DNA of 64,000 nucleotides from Halichoerus grypus. Lineage: Eukaryota; Chordata; Mammalia; Carnivora; Phocidae. This document shows positions 21,881 to 32,454 of the stretch, in pieces. Position numbers and translations under genes: made by a program. The stretch is from NCBI RefSeq assembly GCF_964656455.1, contig NC_135720.1, forward strand, positions 109,504,696-109,568,695. Reading direction: 5' to 3'. Every line of letters starts with the position of its first letter. Positions within the stretch are counted from its first letter, which is position 1. The notes under the pieces are model-generated. The model saw only the letters and a program-made list of their open reading frames with translations, did not search any database and was not told where the DNA came from.

Positions 21881-22517
21881 CGTCTGGGAGGCCAGACATG
21901 CAGCCACGACCCAGAGGCTGGGAAATGGCTGGGCTGACTTTACGAGGGGCCTTTCAGAATTGCAGTGAAGTCTGCTGTGATGACATTGTCATCTGTGCCT
22001 TGCTCACAGGGAAACTCATCCAGGGCCCAGGAAGCTCCCAGAGAAGTGCCTCCGCAGCCTGATTATGTAAATGGATAATCGGTGGGTCTGGGTTGGACCC
22101 AAGACCATTTCTGAGACGCTCCCACCTCATGTTGCTGTCTATGAATTACACTTGGAGGAGCAAGGCCCAAGGGAGCCTCAGATTCCCTCTGGGAGTCCAT
22201 CTGTCCATCTGTGCCCTCTCCTGTTCTGTCCGTACACAGGGCCCCAGAGCCTGGATCATTAGTCCAGGGAGGCAGGTCCCTTGTCCCTTCGGCCTTCCAG
22301 GACAGCACCCAGGATCAAGCGAGGCCCAGTGCGTTTACTCCAGAGGTACCACACCACACACCCAGCAGCTGCGCCCTGTGTGCCCTGTCCCCTGCCGCCA
22401 GCTACCACCTCCTTCCCTCTCTGCGCCAATCTCCACCAGCTTGGCATTGGGGGCCGCTGTGACACCCTTGGACCCGAGCCACCCCTTAAACAGAAAGGCT
22501 CTGTGTGTAAGTGTCTC

Positions 22518-22551
22518 TGTGTGTGTGTGTGTGTGTGTGCGCGCGCGCGCG
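22518..22551. repeat. (TG)11(CG)6 microsatellite
   Basis: Thirty-four bases alternate strictly pyrimidine-purine: a TG tract, then a GC tract ending GCGCGCGCGCG. This composition favours Z-DNA. Confidence 0.97.
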
Positions 22552-22610
22552 ATTCGGAAGGTTACATCAGAAAAGTGAACATAGCCTTGTCCACAGGTGT
22601 GCCTTTGTTG

Positions 22611-22613
22611 TAC

Positions 22614-22656
<43 letters not shown>
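22611..22656. repeat. (TG)n microsatellite
   Basis: Forty-six strictly alternating bases begin TACGTATGTGTG and continue as TG repeats. It lies only 60 bases from the previous alternating tract. Confidence 0.97.
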
Positions 22657-22657
<1 letters not shown>

Positions 22658-23144
22658 CTGTCTGTAATGTCCATCATGGATCCTTTGGTGTTGACGTCCG
22701 AGCGTGCACGCCGGGGCCTCTGTCTCTAGTGCAGTGCTTGGGTGTGTGTGGCCGGGGGAGGGGAAGGCAGGCAGGAAGGGCTGAGGCACCAGCAGCTTCA
22801 TCCCCGGACCTCCCCGTTCACCTTTACTGAATAAACATCTTGTTTGTCCACCAGACAGTAGCTCCAGGTCTTACGCTCCTCCTTCTGCCCCCCAGGGCTC
22901 AGGACTGGCTAGACCTGCACAGGAAGTCTGGCTGGACCCCAGTCCGGCGTGAGCAATGCCAAGGCAGGGATGGGACCGGCCAGTGCTGAGGCCAGATGTA
23001 CCTTCATCACACGGTGGCTCTGAATGCAGCCTTCTCGCCTCACCACCCCCACCTCCCTGGTGCCACCCAAGAGCACAATGGGGCTGCCTCAGAGCAAAAT
23101 CCCATCTGTGAAAGCTGTCTTCCCAGGACGAGTTCCCAGAGGAA

Positions 23145-23228
23145 ACAGCAGGGCTGTGTCTCCCCTCAGACTGTGTCTCCCCTCAGACTGGGACTCCCTG
23201 AGGCAGGGCTGTGTCTCCCCCTCAGCAG
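23145..23228 (+). repeat. Isolated satellite seed, about 2-3 partial units
   Basis: GCAGGGCTGTGTCTCCCCTC, a second CTGTGTCTCCCCTCAGACTG and GGACTCCCTGAGGCAGGG are the same words as the array at 24545-26454, found about 1.3 kb before it. The seed ends at GTGTCTCCCCCTCAGCAG. Confidence 0.9.
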
Positions 23229-23328
23229 CCAGGAAGGCTCTGGGCCTCCGTGCAAAACGGAGCACGGACTCCAGTGCCCCATCCTCTGTGCCAGGACCTA
23301 TGGTGACCAGGTGGAGGGCAGGGGACTC

Positions 23329-23364
23329 AGCAGCTTCACGATCCATAACCACCCCCCACCCCCC
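23329..23364. repeat. First copy of a tract duplicated into the minisatellite
   Basis: AGCAGCTTCACGATCCATAA followed by a CCACCCCCC-rich run recurs at 24791-24826. Identity over about 36 bases is exact by eye; the flanks differ. Confidence 0.9.
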
Positions 23365-24544
23365 CACCCCCGCCGTGAGAGGCATGTAGTGAAAGCAAAG
23401 GCAGCTTCAAAAGCGAGTGAGCTCCCTGTCACTGGCGAGGTGACCTGTCTGGGAGATGGGCGGTCTTGCCATGCTGTGCTTCTGCAGTTAAAGACATCAA
23501 TTCTTCATTCCTCTGCCTCTAGCCTGAACAAACTGCAAGGAAGGCAACTGGTCCTGAGCTTAGAGAGTGCCAGAAAGGCTGACTGCACAGCTTCTCCGCA
23601 TCCCTTGACTTCATGGGACATCATGGCTTCCTTCCCCCTGGCTCTCATTTGGACCATGTCACTTCTGGGGGACAGACTCTAGTCTCCATGTTTATAAATG
23701 AATTGGAATGGCCCTTTTCTTGGGACAGAAAGTGACTAGGGCATGTAAGTGACAGAAGGGTGTTTTCTAAACATTATTGGAATTGAACTCTCTTTGGGGT
23801 CCCTTCCTGCCCACCCCTGGGCCCTCCCCAGCATAGAGCTCCAAACAAGGACAATGGAGCACATCCTTGGAAGACGCCAAGGCCTGGGCTCTCTCCCCGC
23901 TGGGCTCTGGGAGTCAAGGCAAGTGTATGTGTGCGTGTGTGTAGTGCGGATTCTCTGTTTCTTGGCCCGGCCTCATGGGGAGCTTGGACAGCTAGTGGTC
24001 AGCTCCACGGCTCCCAACCGCCCTGCCCCTGAGATGTCTTCAGTCACTGTTTTCCTCACCCTTCCAGGTCCTGCTTCCTTAGCAGCCAGATGATGTATCA
24101 GGACCGCTGAGGCTGGGAGGAAACAGCTCCAAGGGGGGAAGGCTCACACCCCAACCCAGTGACCCACAGAGGCTACCTCTGCTGGAGAGGGCAGTCACAC
24201 TCTGAGCCTCAGAAGGCCCACTGGATTCAAGGCCCCTGAGTTCAGGTGAGCTCTGGAGCCTCACGCCTAGCAGCTCAACCTCAAGATCTTACTTGACACA
24301 TCCCTGAGTCTGGGTCTCCATAATTCTTAGAGTTTGGACTGTGTTTTGGCATTTATTGAGATTTGGTCTTGAGTGTTTTTAAGTCTTCTTCTGAATGTCT
24401 GCATGTGGGTGTGTGCATGTCTGTGTTTCTGCATGTGCACACACACGAGGAAGAGAAAGACGCAGAGAGACAGAAAGAAATAGAGGCAAGACAGTGGCAG
24501 GAAGAGAGAAGGATATCCTCTCAGAGACCCTTGGAGATCGGAAA

Positions 24545-26454
24545 GTGTGTCTCTCCCCTCAGACTGTATCTCTTCCCTCAGCAGGGCAGTGTCTTCCCCC
24601 TTTGGACAGAAGCTCCCTGAAGACAGGGCTGTGTCCCCCCTCAGACTGGGGCTTCCCGAGGGCAGGGCTGTGTCTCCCCTCAGACTGTGTCTCCCCTCAG
24701 ACTGGGGCTCCCTGAGGCAGGGCTGTGTCCCCCCTCAGACTGGGGATCCCTGAGGGCAAGACTATGTCTCCCCTCAGACTGGGCTCCCTGAGCAGCTTCA
24801 CGATCCATAACCACCCCCCACCCCCCACCCAGCACAGGGGCTCCCCGAGGGCAGGGCTGTGTCTCCCCTCAGACTGTGGGCTCCCCGAGGGCAGGGCTGT
24901 GTCTCCCCTCAGACTGTGTCTCCCCTCAGACTGGGGTCCCTGAGGGCAAGACTGTGTCCCCCCTCAGACTGGGCTCCCTGAGGGCAGGGCTGTGTCTCCC
25001 CTCAGACTGTGTCTCCCCTCAGACTGGGGTCCCTGAGGGCAAGACTGTGTCCCCCCTCAGACTGGGCTCCCTGAGGACAGGGCTCTGTCTCCCCTCAGAC
25101 TGGGGCTCCCTGAGGGCAGGGCTGTGTCTCCCCTCAGACTGTGTCTCCCCTCAGACTGGGGTCCCTGAGGGCAAGACTGTGTCCCCCCTCAGACTGGGCT
25201 CCCTGAGGACAGGGCTCTGTCTCCCCTCAGACTGGGACTCCCTGAGGGCAAGACTGTGTCTCCCCTCAGACTGGGGCTCCCTGAGGCAGGGCTGTGTCCC
25301 CCCTCAGACTGGGGATCCCTGAGGGCAAGACTATGTCTCCCCTCAGACTGGGCTCCCTGAGGGCAGGGCTGTCTCCCCTCAGACTGGGGCTCCCCGAGGG
25401 CAGGGCTGTGTCTCCCCTCAGACTGTGTCTCCCCTCAGACTGGGGTCCCTGAGGGCAAGACTGTGTCCCCCCTCAGACTGGGCTCCCTGAGGACAGGGCT
25501 CTGTCTCCCCTCAGACTGGGACTCCCTGAGGGCAAGACTGTGTCTCCCCTCAGACTGGGGCTCCCTGAGGCAGGGCTGTGTCCCCCCTCAGACTGGGGAT
25601 CCCTGAGGGCAAGACTATGTCTCCCCTCAGACTGGGCTCCCTGAGGGCAAGACTGTGTCCCCCCTCAGACTGGGGCTCCCCGAGGGCAGGGCTGTGTCAC
25701 CCCTCAGACTGTGTCTCCCCCTCAGACTGGGGCTCCCTGAGGCAGGGCCGTGTCCCCCCTCAGACTGGGGCTCCCCGAGTAGGGCTGTGTCTCCCCTCAG
25801 ACTGTGTCTCCCCCTCAGACTGGGGCTCCCTGAGGGCAGGGCTGTGTCCCCCCTCAGACTGGGGCTCCCTGAGGGCAGGGCTGTGTCTCCCCCTCAGACT
25901 GGGGCTCCTGAGGGCAGGGCTGTGTCTCCCCCTCAGACTGGGGCTCCCTGAGGACAGGGCTCTGTCCCCCCTCAGACTGGGGCTCCCCGAGGGTAGGGCT
26001 GTGTCTCCCCTCAGACTGTGTCTCCCCTCAGACTGGGGCTCCCTGAGGCAGGGCTGTGTCCCCCCTCAGACTGGGGCTCCCTGAGGGCAGGGCTGTGTCT
26101 CCCCCTCAGACTGGGGCTCCCTGAGGACAGGGCTCTGTCCCCCCTCAGACTGTGTCTCCCCTCAGACTGGGGCTCCCTGAGGCAGGGCTGTGTCTCCCCT
26201 CAGACTGGGGCTCCCTGAGGCAGGGCTGTGTCTCCCCCTCAGACTGGGGCTCCCTGAGGCAGGGCTGTGTCTCCCCCTCAGACTGGGGCTCCCTGAGGCA
26301 GGGCTGTGTCTCCCCTCAGACTGGGGCTCCCTGAGGCAGGGCTGTGTCTCCCCCTCAGACTGGGGCTCCCTGAGGCAGGGCTGTGTCTCCCCCTCAGACT
26401 GGAATTCCCTGGGGAAGGACTGTTCCTTTCCCATCAGTCTAGGGCTCCCTGAGA
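24545..26454 (+). repeat. GC-rich minisatellite, 39-bp unit with 17-bp partial units
   Basis: About 1.9 kb consists of tandem copies of a unit of about 39 bases, built around TCTCCCCTCAGACTG and CTCCCTGAGGGCAGG. Many units are preceded by an extra 17-bp partial copy (CTGTGTCTCCCCTCAGA). Unit variants (GACAGGGCTCTGTC, GGCAAGACTATGTC, GGGGATCCCTGAGG) recur in a fixed order, giving a higher-order period of 284 bp: GGGGTCCC at 25158 and 25442, and ACTATGTC at 25330 and 25614. Edge units are degenerate (GGAATTCCCTGGGGAAGGAC at 26401), as is usual in minisatellites. The unit length is a multiple of three, so frames stay open for up to 168 codons; these are repeat artefacts, not genes. Confidence 0.97.
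24791..24826. repeat. Foreign tract embedded in the minisatellite
   Basis: This is the second copy of the tract at 23329-23364. It replaces repeat sequence directly after GGGCTCCCTG and before AGCACAGGGGCTCC, so it interrupts a unit. Confidence 0.9.
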
Positions 26455-27099
26455 AGCTGATCTACCAGGGAATAAAGAACCACAAGTACTGCGTGTGTTT
26501 ACCATGATTTATGTGACCGGTACACTTTTATGAAGGTCAGAAGCTTCTGTACCCGGGCTCAGCCTGTACCCAGGCTTTGGACCTGGGATTCTCCCCCGGG
26601 GCTCCAACTGGATCCTGCCCCTCCCTCCTATTCCTTCGCTTTCCCCTCCCTCTGCTGTGGGGTGTGGATGGTTGAGTCTGAGACCTGTAACCATGGCCGT
26701 CCCTGACAGAGGGGTCCTTCTAGGGAAGTGTCCCCACCAATGATGGGCCGAGGGGCAGCCTGCTCCGGGCTTGGCACAGCAGGACCTCTGGCTTCCTCCA
26801 TTCCGCCTGGCCTCCCGCATGAATGGTCCTCTCACGGTTCATCCCCTGGCCCTGCATGGATCCAGAAGGGCAGGCCCCTTCTTGCCTGTCATGATGCCTC
26901 TTTGGAGGAGGAAGAGAATGGGTCCAGGAACCAGGAAAGCTATGGAAGAGATGGGTGAGGGGTTCTAAGAAAACAGAGGACAGATCACGACAAGGGTGGC
27001 ATTCACGCACAGCAACTATAAAATTGGATAAGGTGGAGGTGAGTTTTTAATCCTCTGTCTTGCCATTTTTGCTTTGTCACAGAACAAACAAAACTCCCA

Positions 27100-27205
27100 C
27101 TAGAACTTAAGCTTCTTGAAGGCTGGGATCTTTGTTTTATTCACTGTTGTTTTGTTCACGTGCCTGGCACATAGTAGGTGCTCAATTAATACTTGTTGAG
27201 TGAGT
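27100..27205 (+). mobile_element. L2 LINE 3' end
   Basis: TAAGCTTCTTGAAGGCTGGG, CGTGCCTGGCACATAGTAGG and TGCTCAATTAATACTTGTTG are the classic terminal words of L2. Confidence 0.88.
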
Positions 27206-28374
27206 GGCAGATTCTCAACTGGTGTGGTTTCATCGACTTCTGGACCCTTCTATCTTGTTCCTGACAGTTATAGGAGTTTCCTCTGCTCCTCACCCTCACC
27301 CCACTCACATACCCCATACGCCCATGGCGGGTTGTGTGGGGTGGGCCTGGTGGCCAGGAGACCTGGGTTTCAGGGTTGACTCTGCTCCTCTTGAGGTGCA
27401 TGTTCAGGCAAGTCTCTCAGCCCTTGGGTCTCAGTCAGTGTTTCCAACAAAAGGAGACTCGATTAGTTTAGTGATTTGCAAAGACTTCTCCTCTGCCCTC
27501 CCAATGGTGGTGCCCTTTCTTCAAAAGAAATCTTAAGAAAACACTCAAAATACAAAATAGCTGATACTAGAAGGTCTCTAAAGGGAGTCGCTAGACTCCA
27601 GTCCACCCCCTCCCACTCCCCCTTCCCCTCAGATGCCCTGGATCCAATAAGCCCCGTTTGAGCCCAGTTTGAGAATCCCTGGAGGGGCTGATCTCTCAGA
27701 ATTCTCAGATCCTGAGGAAGGGGAGAGAAGGAGGGAGCAGGAAGGGATGGAGCAGACCCTCTCCACCCACAGTGCCCAGGGAGCAGCAGAGGAGGTTGTG
27801 GAGGTGGACTTCATCTTAACTCCGTCCCCAGGGAGGCGGAGGGAGGGGCTCTAAGGATTCTGGGTCGAGGCTGAATGTGTGTGTTCCTGGTGGGAAATGG
27901 GGGACTCCTCCAGCTTCAAAACCAGCCCCAGCTCAGGAAACGCTGGAACAACAAATTTGAGTCAAATTTATACACCCTGAAGGGTGATGAGACTCTCCGT
28001 GGAGGAGGGGGATCTGGGAAGGGTCCTGGCAGCGGGGAGCTCTGAGAACATCTGGGGAAGCAGAGCCCCTCCCCACTTCTGCAGCGGGCAGATCATCACG
28101 CAGGCGCTCCTGCCCCCTTGTGGTCACTCTGACAGCACCGCTGAAGCTTCTGTCCCTCCGGGAGGCTCAAAGTGCGTGGGGAGGAAGACCTCCCAGGAGC
28201 CAGACTTTCTGGCTGGGGTCAGGACTGGGAAACTCAGGGTAACTCTGCCTCTGGCTTCATTTTCTCTCTCGCGTCAAGCCTCCCAGCACGGCAACCAGCA
28301 GAAACCAAAGCCATGTGGTGTGGTGAGCCCAGCTCTGGGCTGGAGTCTGGATACCAGAAGATAAACACGGCTTC

Positions 28375-28480
28375 CTTCAACATGCTGTGTGTCCTGGATA
28401 AGCCAGACAACATCTCTGAGCCTCCACATCCTCATTTATAAGATGAGACTAACAGTTTCCATCCTGCTAGTCTCAGGACC
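28375..28480 (+). repeat. MIR SINE fragment
   Basis: TGTGTCCTGGATAAGCCAGA then ATCTCTGAGCCTCCACATCC and TCATTTATAAGATGAGACTA follow a forward MIR. Confidence 0.7.
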
Positions 28481-29424
28481 TGTGGTGAAGGCTGGTGAAA
28501 CACCCTTTGCATAAAGTCCTGGGCAGGTACCAGGGGAGGGGAGTGGAAAACAGGGTTGGGAGGGGCAGCCTGGAGAAATCAGTGCTGGGGGAGTTTGCAG
28601 GAGACTACATGAAAAGGAAAGCAGGAAGGAGGAACTCAGCCAGGGCGACTCCAGAGACAATTCCCTAGGATCCCTCACCCCTTGCCTTTAAGAAACTCAT
28701 CTTGTCGGCAAAGCTTCTTATGCCCCTGTCCCTCCAATCCTCCCCTGTTGAGCCTCACGCTGACCCTTTGGCGGGATACCGTAACGGGACATCAGAGCCC
28801 TCATGTCTGCTGCACACCTGATGTCCAGGGACCATTGCATTTACTCTCCCCAGCCCTGGGATACATAGAGCTAGGGTCGCCCTTCCTCCAGTTTCCAGCA
28901 ACGTGTTCCTCCTTCACATATGAGACCTCACCTTGAACACATGGATATCTAGCAACAGTCTCTTTCATGGCCAGTTAGGCTTCTATCAGTCACCTTCAAA
29001 CTCCTCCAGCCTCAGCCTATTACCTGATTCCAAAGGTACATCCACATTTTTGGGTATTTGTTGCAGCAGCATCCCAGAACCCCCAGAAGCTAGGAGAGAA
29101 GCATGGATACATACATTCTCCCTCTCAGCCCTCCAAAGGAACCAACCCCACCCGCACCTTATCTGGGACTTCTGGCTTAATTCAGACTGTTATTTTAAGC
29201 CACCCGGTTTGTGGTTACTGTGTTTCGGAAGCCATCGTAAACTAATAGCCACCGCTCCATCCTCTTCTAGCTACCTGTTCTGCTCCTGTAGCCAGGACAG
29301 CCCCCCTCCTTCCATCTCTGCAGCCGGCCCCATTTACTCCTGCGACATCCCTCCGTGCATCTCTGCAATGGTCCTAAATCAGATCCTCAGTCCCCTCGTG
29401 GTTCCATGCGTTGGGTCCCCATCA

Positions 29425-29640
29425 CTCTCTCGACAATAATTGTCCCAGCTCACACTTCCTGCACTTGTCATGTGCCAGGCTTAGGGTCGGATGTTTTACT
29501 TGCTTTCTCTTATTGAGTCCTCTCATGAGGTAAGTGCCAACATTATCCCAATTTCCTAGATGAAACTGAGGTTCAGAGAGGCTGAGTAACTTGCCAAAGT
29601 CACACAGCTGGGATTTGCCCAGAGGTTCCTCTTGGTTGAA
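29425..29640 (-). repeat. MIR SINE interrupted by an L1 insertion
   Basis: TGCACTTGTCATGTGCCAGG, GAGGTTCAGAGAGGCTGAGT and AACTTGCCAAAGTCACACAG give a long reverse-oriented MIR. The L1 insertion at 29650 lies just beyond it. Confidence 0.85.
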
Positions 29641-29649
29641 AGTCTGCTC

Positions 29650-30031
29650 CTTTACATCGACATGGATGGAACTGGAGGGGATTATGCTAAGTGAAATATG
29701 TCGATCAGAGAAACACAATTATCATCTGGTTTCACTCATATGTGGAACATAAAGAATAGTGCAGAGGACAATAGGGGTAGGGGGAGAAAACTGAATGGGA
29801 AGAAATCAGAGAGGGAGATAGACCATATGAGACTCTTAACTCTGGGAAACAAACTGAGGGTCGCTGGAGGGGAGGTGGGTGGGGGAATGGGGTAACTGGG
29901 TGATGGGCATTAAGGAGGGCACATGATATGATGAGCACTGGGTGATATACTCAACTAATGAATCATTGAACATTATATCAAAAACTAATGATGTACTATA
30001 CCTTGACTAATTGAATTTAAATTAAAAAAAA
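29650..30031 (+). mobile_element. 5'-truncated L1 LINE insertion with target duplication
   Basis: This 382-bp 3' end of a carnivore-type L1 includes GGGTGATGGGCATTAAGGAG and GATGAGCACTGGGTGATATA, and ends in AATTTAAATTAAAAAAAA. It is flanked by GAAAGTCTGCTC (29638-29649) and GAAAGTCCGCTC (30032-30043), a 12-bp duplication with one mismatch. It is 5'-truncated, with no complete ORF. Confidence 0.93.
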
Positions 30032-30389
30032 GAAAGTCCGCTCATAACCACCTGCGCCCTCCAACCTCCCACACTGTCCTCTTTCTCCAAGTCACCATTT
30101 CCACCTCCTGCTGCACATTACCGCCTAGATAGCCTGAGGGCTCCTCAAGTTCATAGTGTCTGGAACAAGCTTGATAGCCTTTTCCCCTTGATCCCCCAGC
30201 CCCCCAGCCCCACACAGACATAGCAGCTCCTCCTGCCACTTCCTGTAATAGCCTCCGAATCCCCTGGCTGGAGACCTGGTTTCCCCTTAACTTTGCTCTG
30301 AGTGGGACCACGTCTCCTTTTTGAGAGTGCAGTTTTTTTTTTTTTAATTTAAAAATTTTACGATCAATTTTTTAAAAATTTAAATACAG

Positions 30390-30595
30390 GGACGCCTGGG
30401 TGGCTCAGTCCTTTAAGTGCCTGCCTTAGGCTCAGGTCATGATCTCAGGGTCTTGGGATCCAGCCCAGCACCTTGCTCCCGTTACCTGCTCAGGGGAGGG
30501 TCTTCTTCTCCCTCTTTCCCTCTGCCCCTCCCCCGCCTTGTGCTGTCTCACTCTCAAATAAAAAAATAAAATCTTTAAAAAAATAATAAAAAATA
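30390..30595 (+). mobile_element. CAN-SINE, first of a tandem pair
   Basis: The forward copy starts GACGCCTGGGTGGCTCAG and ends in AAATAAAAAAATAAAATCTT plus an A-rich tail. Its left flank AAAAATTTAAATACAG (30374-30389) reappears only after the second SINE (30807-30822). Confidence 0.93.
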
Positions 30596-30806
30596 GGGGT
30601 GCTTCAGTGGCTCGGTCGGTTGGGCGTCTGCCTTCGGCTCAGGTCATGGTCCCAGGGTCCTGGGATCGAGCCTCGCGTCAGGCTCCCTGCTCAGCGGGAG
30701 GCCTGCTTCTCCCTCTGCCACTCCCCCTGCTTGTGTTCCTGCTCTCGCTGTTCTCTCTCTGTCAAATAAATAAATAAAATCTTAAAATAAATAAATAATA
30801 CAAAAT
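30596..30806 (+). mobile_element. CAN-SINE, second of a tandem pair
   Basis: The forward copy starts AGGGGTGCTTCAGTGGCTCG and ends AAATAAATAAAATCTTAAAA. It sits directly on the A-tail of the first copy. It has no separate clear duplication, consistent with insertion into that tail. Confidence 0.92.
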
Positions 30807-30839
30807 AAAAATTTAAATACAGTAGTACTCACTTTTTTT

Positions 30840-32450
30840 GGTGTACAGTTTTCTGAATTTTAACACGTGCCTAAATTACTGGTTTTTTTATTGAGGTATA
30901 ATTGACATACATTATATATGTTTCAGGTGTACAATATACTGACTCAATATTTGTATATATTGCAAAATGATCACCATAATAAATCTAGTTAACATCTGTC
31001 ACCAGATTCTTTTTCATGTGATGAGAACTTTTAAGATCTACTCTCTCAGCAAATTTCAAATACGTAACACAGTATTATTAGCTATAGTACATTCCATCCC
31101 CAGGACTTATTAATTTTATGACTGTAAGTTTGTGCCTTTTGAGCCCCCTTTATTCATTTTCCCCACCCTTCCTCCCACCTTTGGCAACCATCAATCTGTT
31201 CTCTGTGTCTATGAGCCCGTTTTTTATCTCACATGTGAGATCACACATTTTCTTCTATGTCTAACTTATTTCACTTAGCATAATGCCCTCAAAGTCCATT
31301 TATGTTTATGTTGTCACAAATGGCAAGACTCCTTTCTCTTTTATGGCTGTGAATAATATCCCATTATATATATCACATTTACTTTATCCATTCATCCACG
31401 GATGGACAATTAGGTTGTTTCCATTTCTTGGCTTTTTAAATAATGCCTCAATGAACATGGGGGTGCACATATCTCTTCAAGTTAGTGTTTTAATTTCCTT
31501 CAGATTCCTTCAAATACCCAGAAGTGGAACTGCTAGATCATATAGTGGTTCTATTTTTTATTTTTGAGGAATCTCCATACTGTTTTCCACTGTGGCTACA
31601 CCAATTTACATCCCTACCAACAAGGCACAAAGGTTCTCTTTTCTCCACATCCTTGCCAATTCTTGTTATTTCTTGTCTTTCTGATAATATTCATTTTACA
31701 TTTCCCTGATTAGTGATGCTGAGCACCTTCTCATGTACCTATTGGCCATCTGCATGTCTTTTTTGGAATTATGTTTATTCAGATACTCTGTTCATTTTTA
31801 AATCAGATTGTTTTTTGTTATTGACTTGTATGAGTTCGTTGTATATTTTGATATTAACTCCTTATCAGATATAAGATTTGTACATACCTTCTCCCATTTA
31901 GGAGGCTGTCTTTTCATTTTATTGATGGTTTCCTTTGCTGTGCAGAAGCTTTTTAGTTTGATGAAGCCCCACTTGTTTATTTTTGCTTTTGTTGCCTTTG
32001 CTTTTGGTGTCAACTCCAAAAAATCATCACCAACACTGATGTCAAGGAATGACTGCCTATGTTTTCTTCTAGGAGTTTTATGGTTTCAGATCAAGTCTTT
32101 AATCTATTTTGAGGTAATTTTTGTGCATGGTGTGGTCTTTTGCTTTGGCTGTCCAGTTTTTCCCAACACCATTTATTGAAGATATTGACCTTTCCCCATT
32201 GTATATTCTTGGCTACTTTGTTGTAAATTAATCGACCATTTATGTGTGAATTAATTCTGGGCCTTCTATTCTTTTCCATTGATTTGTGCGTCTGTTTTTA
32301 TAGCAATACTATACTATTTTGATTATTATAGCTTTGTATTATAGCTTAAAATTAAGGAGTGTGATGCCTCCAGCTTTGTTCTTCTTTCTCAAGATTCCTT
32401 TGGCTATTCAGGGTCTTCTTTTGTGTGGTTCCATGTAAATTTTAGAATTG
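30840..32450 (-). mobile_element. L1 LINE 3' half (ORF2 C-terminal remnant), antisense
   Basis: On the minus strand the fragment reads from ORF2 into the 3' end. Minus frames at 32091-32279 and 31798-32019 contain L1 ORF2-type peptide stretches ([20 protein letters not shown] and INSHINGRLIYNKVAKNIQW). The plus strand shows the antisense 3' end (TATTGAGGTATAATTGACAT). Frameshifts and stops break the coding sequence, so it is inactive. Confidence 0.9.
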
Positions 32451-32454
32451 TTTG

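Larger units (their letters stand above)
22860..24540. other. Unique sequence before the minisatellite, with a satellite seed
   Basis: No gene is supported. The stretch contains the satellite-like seed at 23145-23228 and the donor-like tract at 23329-23364 that reappears inside the array. The rest is unique. Confidence 0.65.
26460..29415. other. Intergenic unique sequence with an L2 end and a MIR piece
   Basis: No gene is supported. An L2 3' end lies at about 27100-27205 and a MIR fragment at about 28375-28480. The remainder is unique. Confidence 0.65.

Noticed and set aside
23155..26420. A CRISPR-like array of spaced repeats
   Set aside because: Repeats are contiguous with no unique spacers, and the genome is mammalian.
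24876..26507. Plus frames of 60-168 codons such as MSPLRLGLPEGRAVSPLRLC
   Set aside because: All are translations of the minisatellite in different frames. A unit length divisible by three keeps them open.
31798..32279. Minus frames with coding-like peptide
   Set aside because: These are fragments of L1 ORF2 within a decayed LINE, not a host gene.
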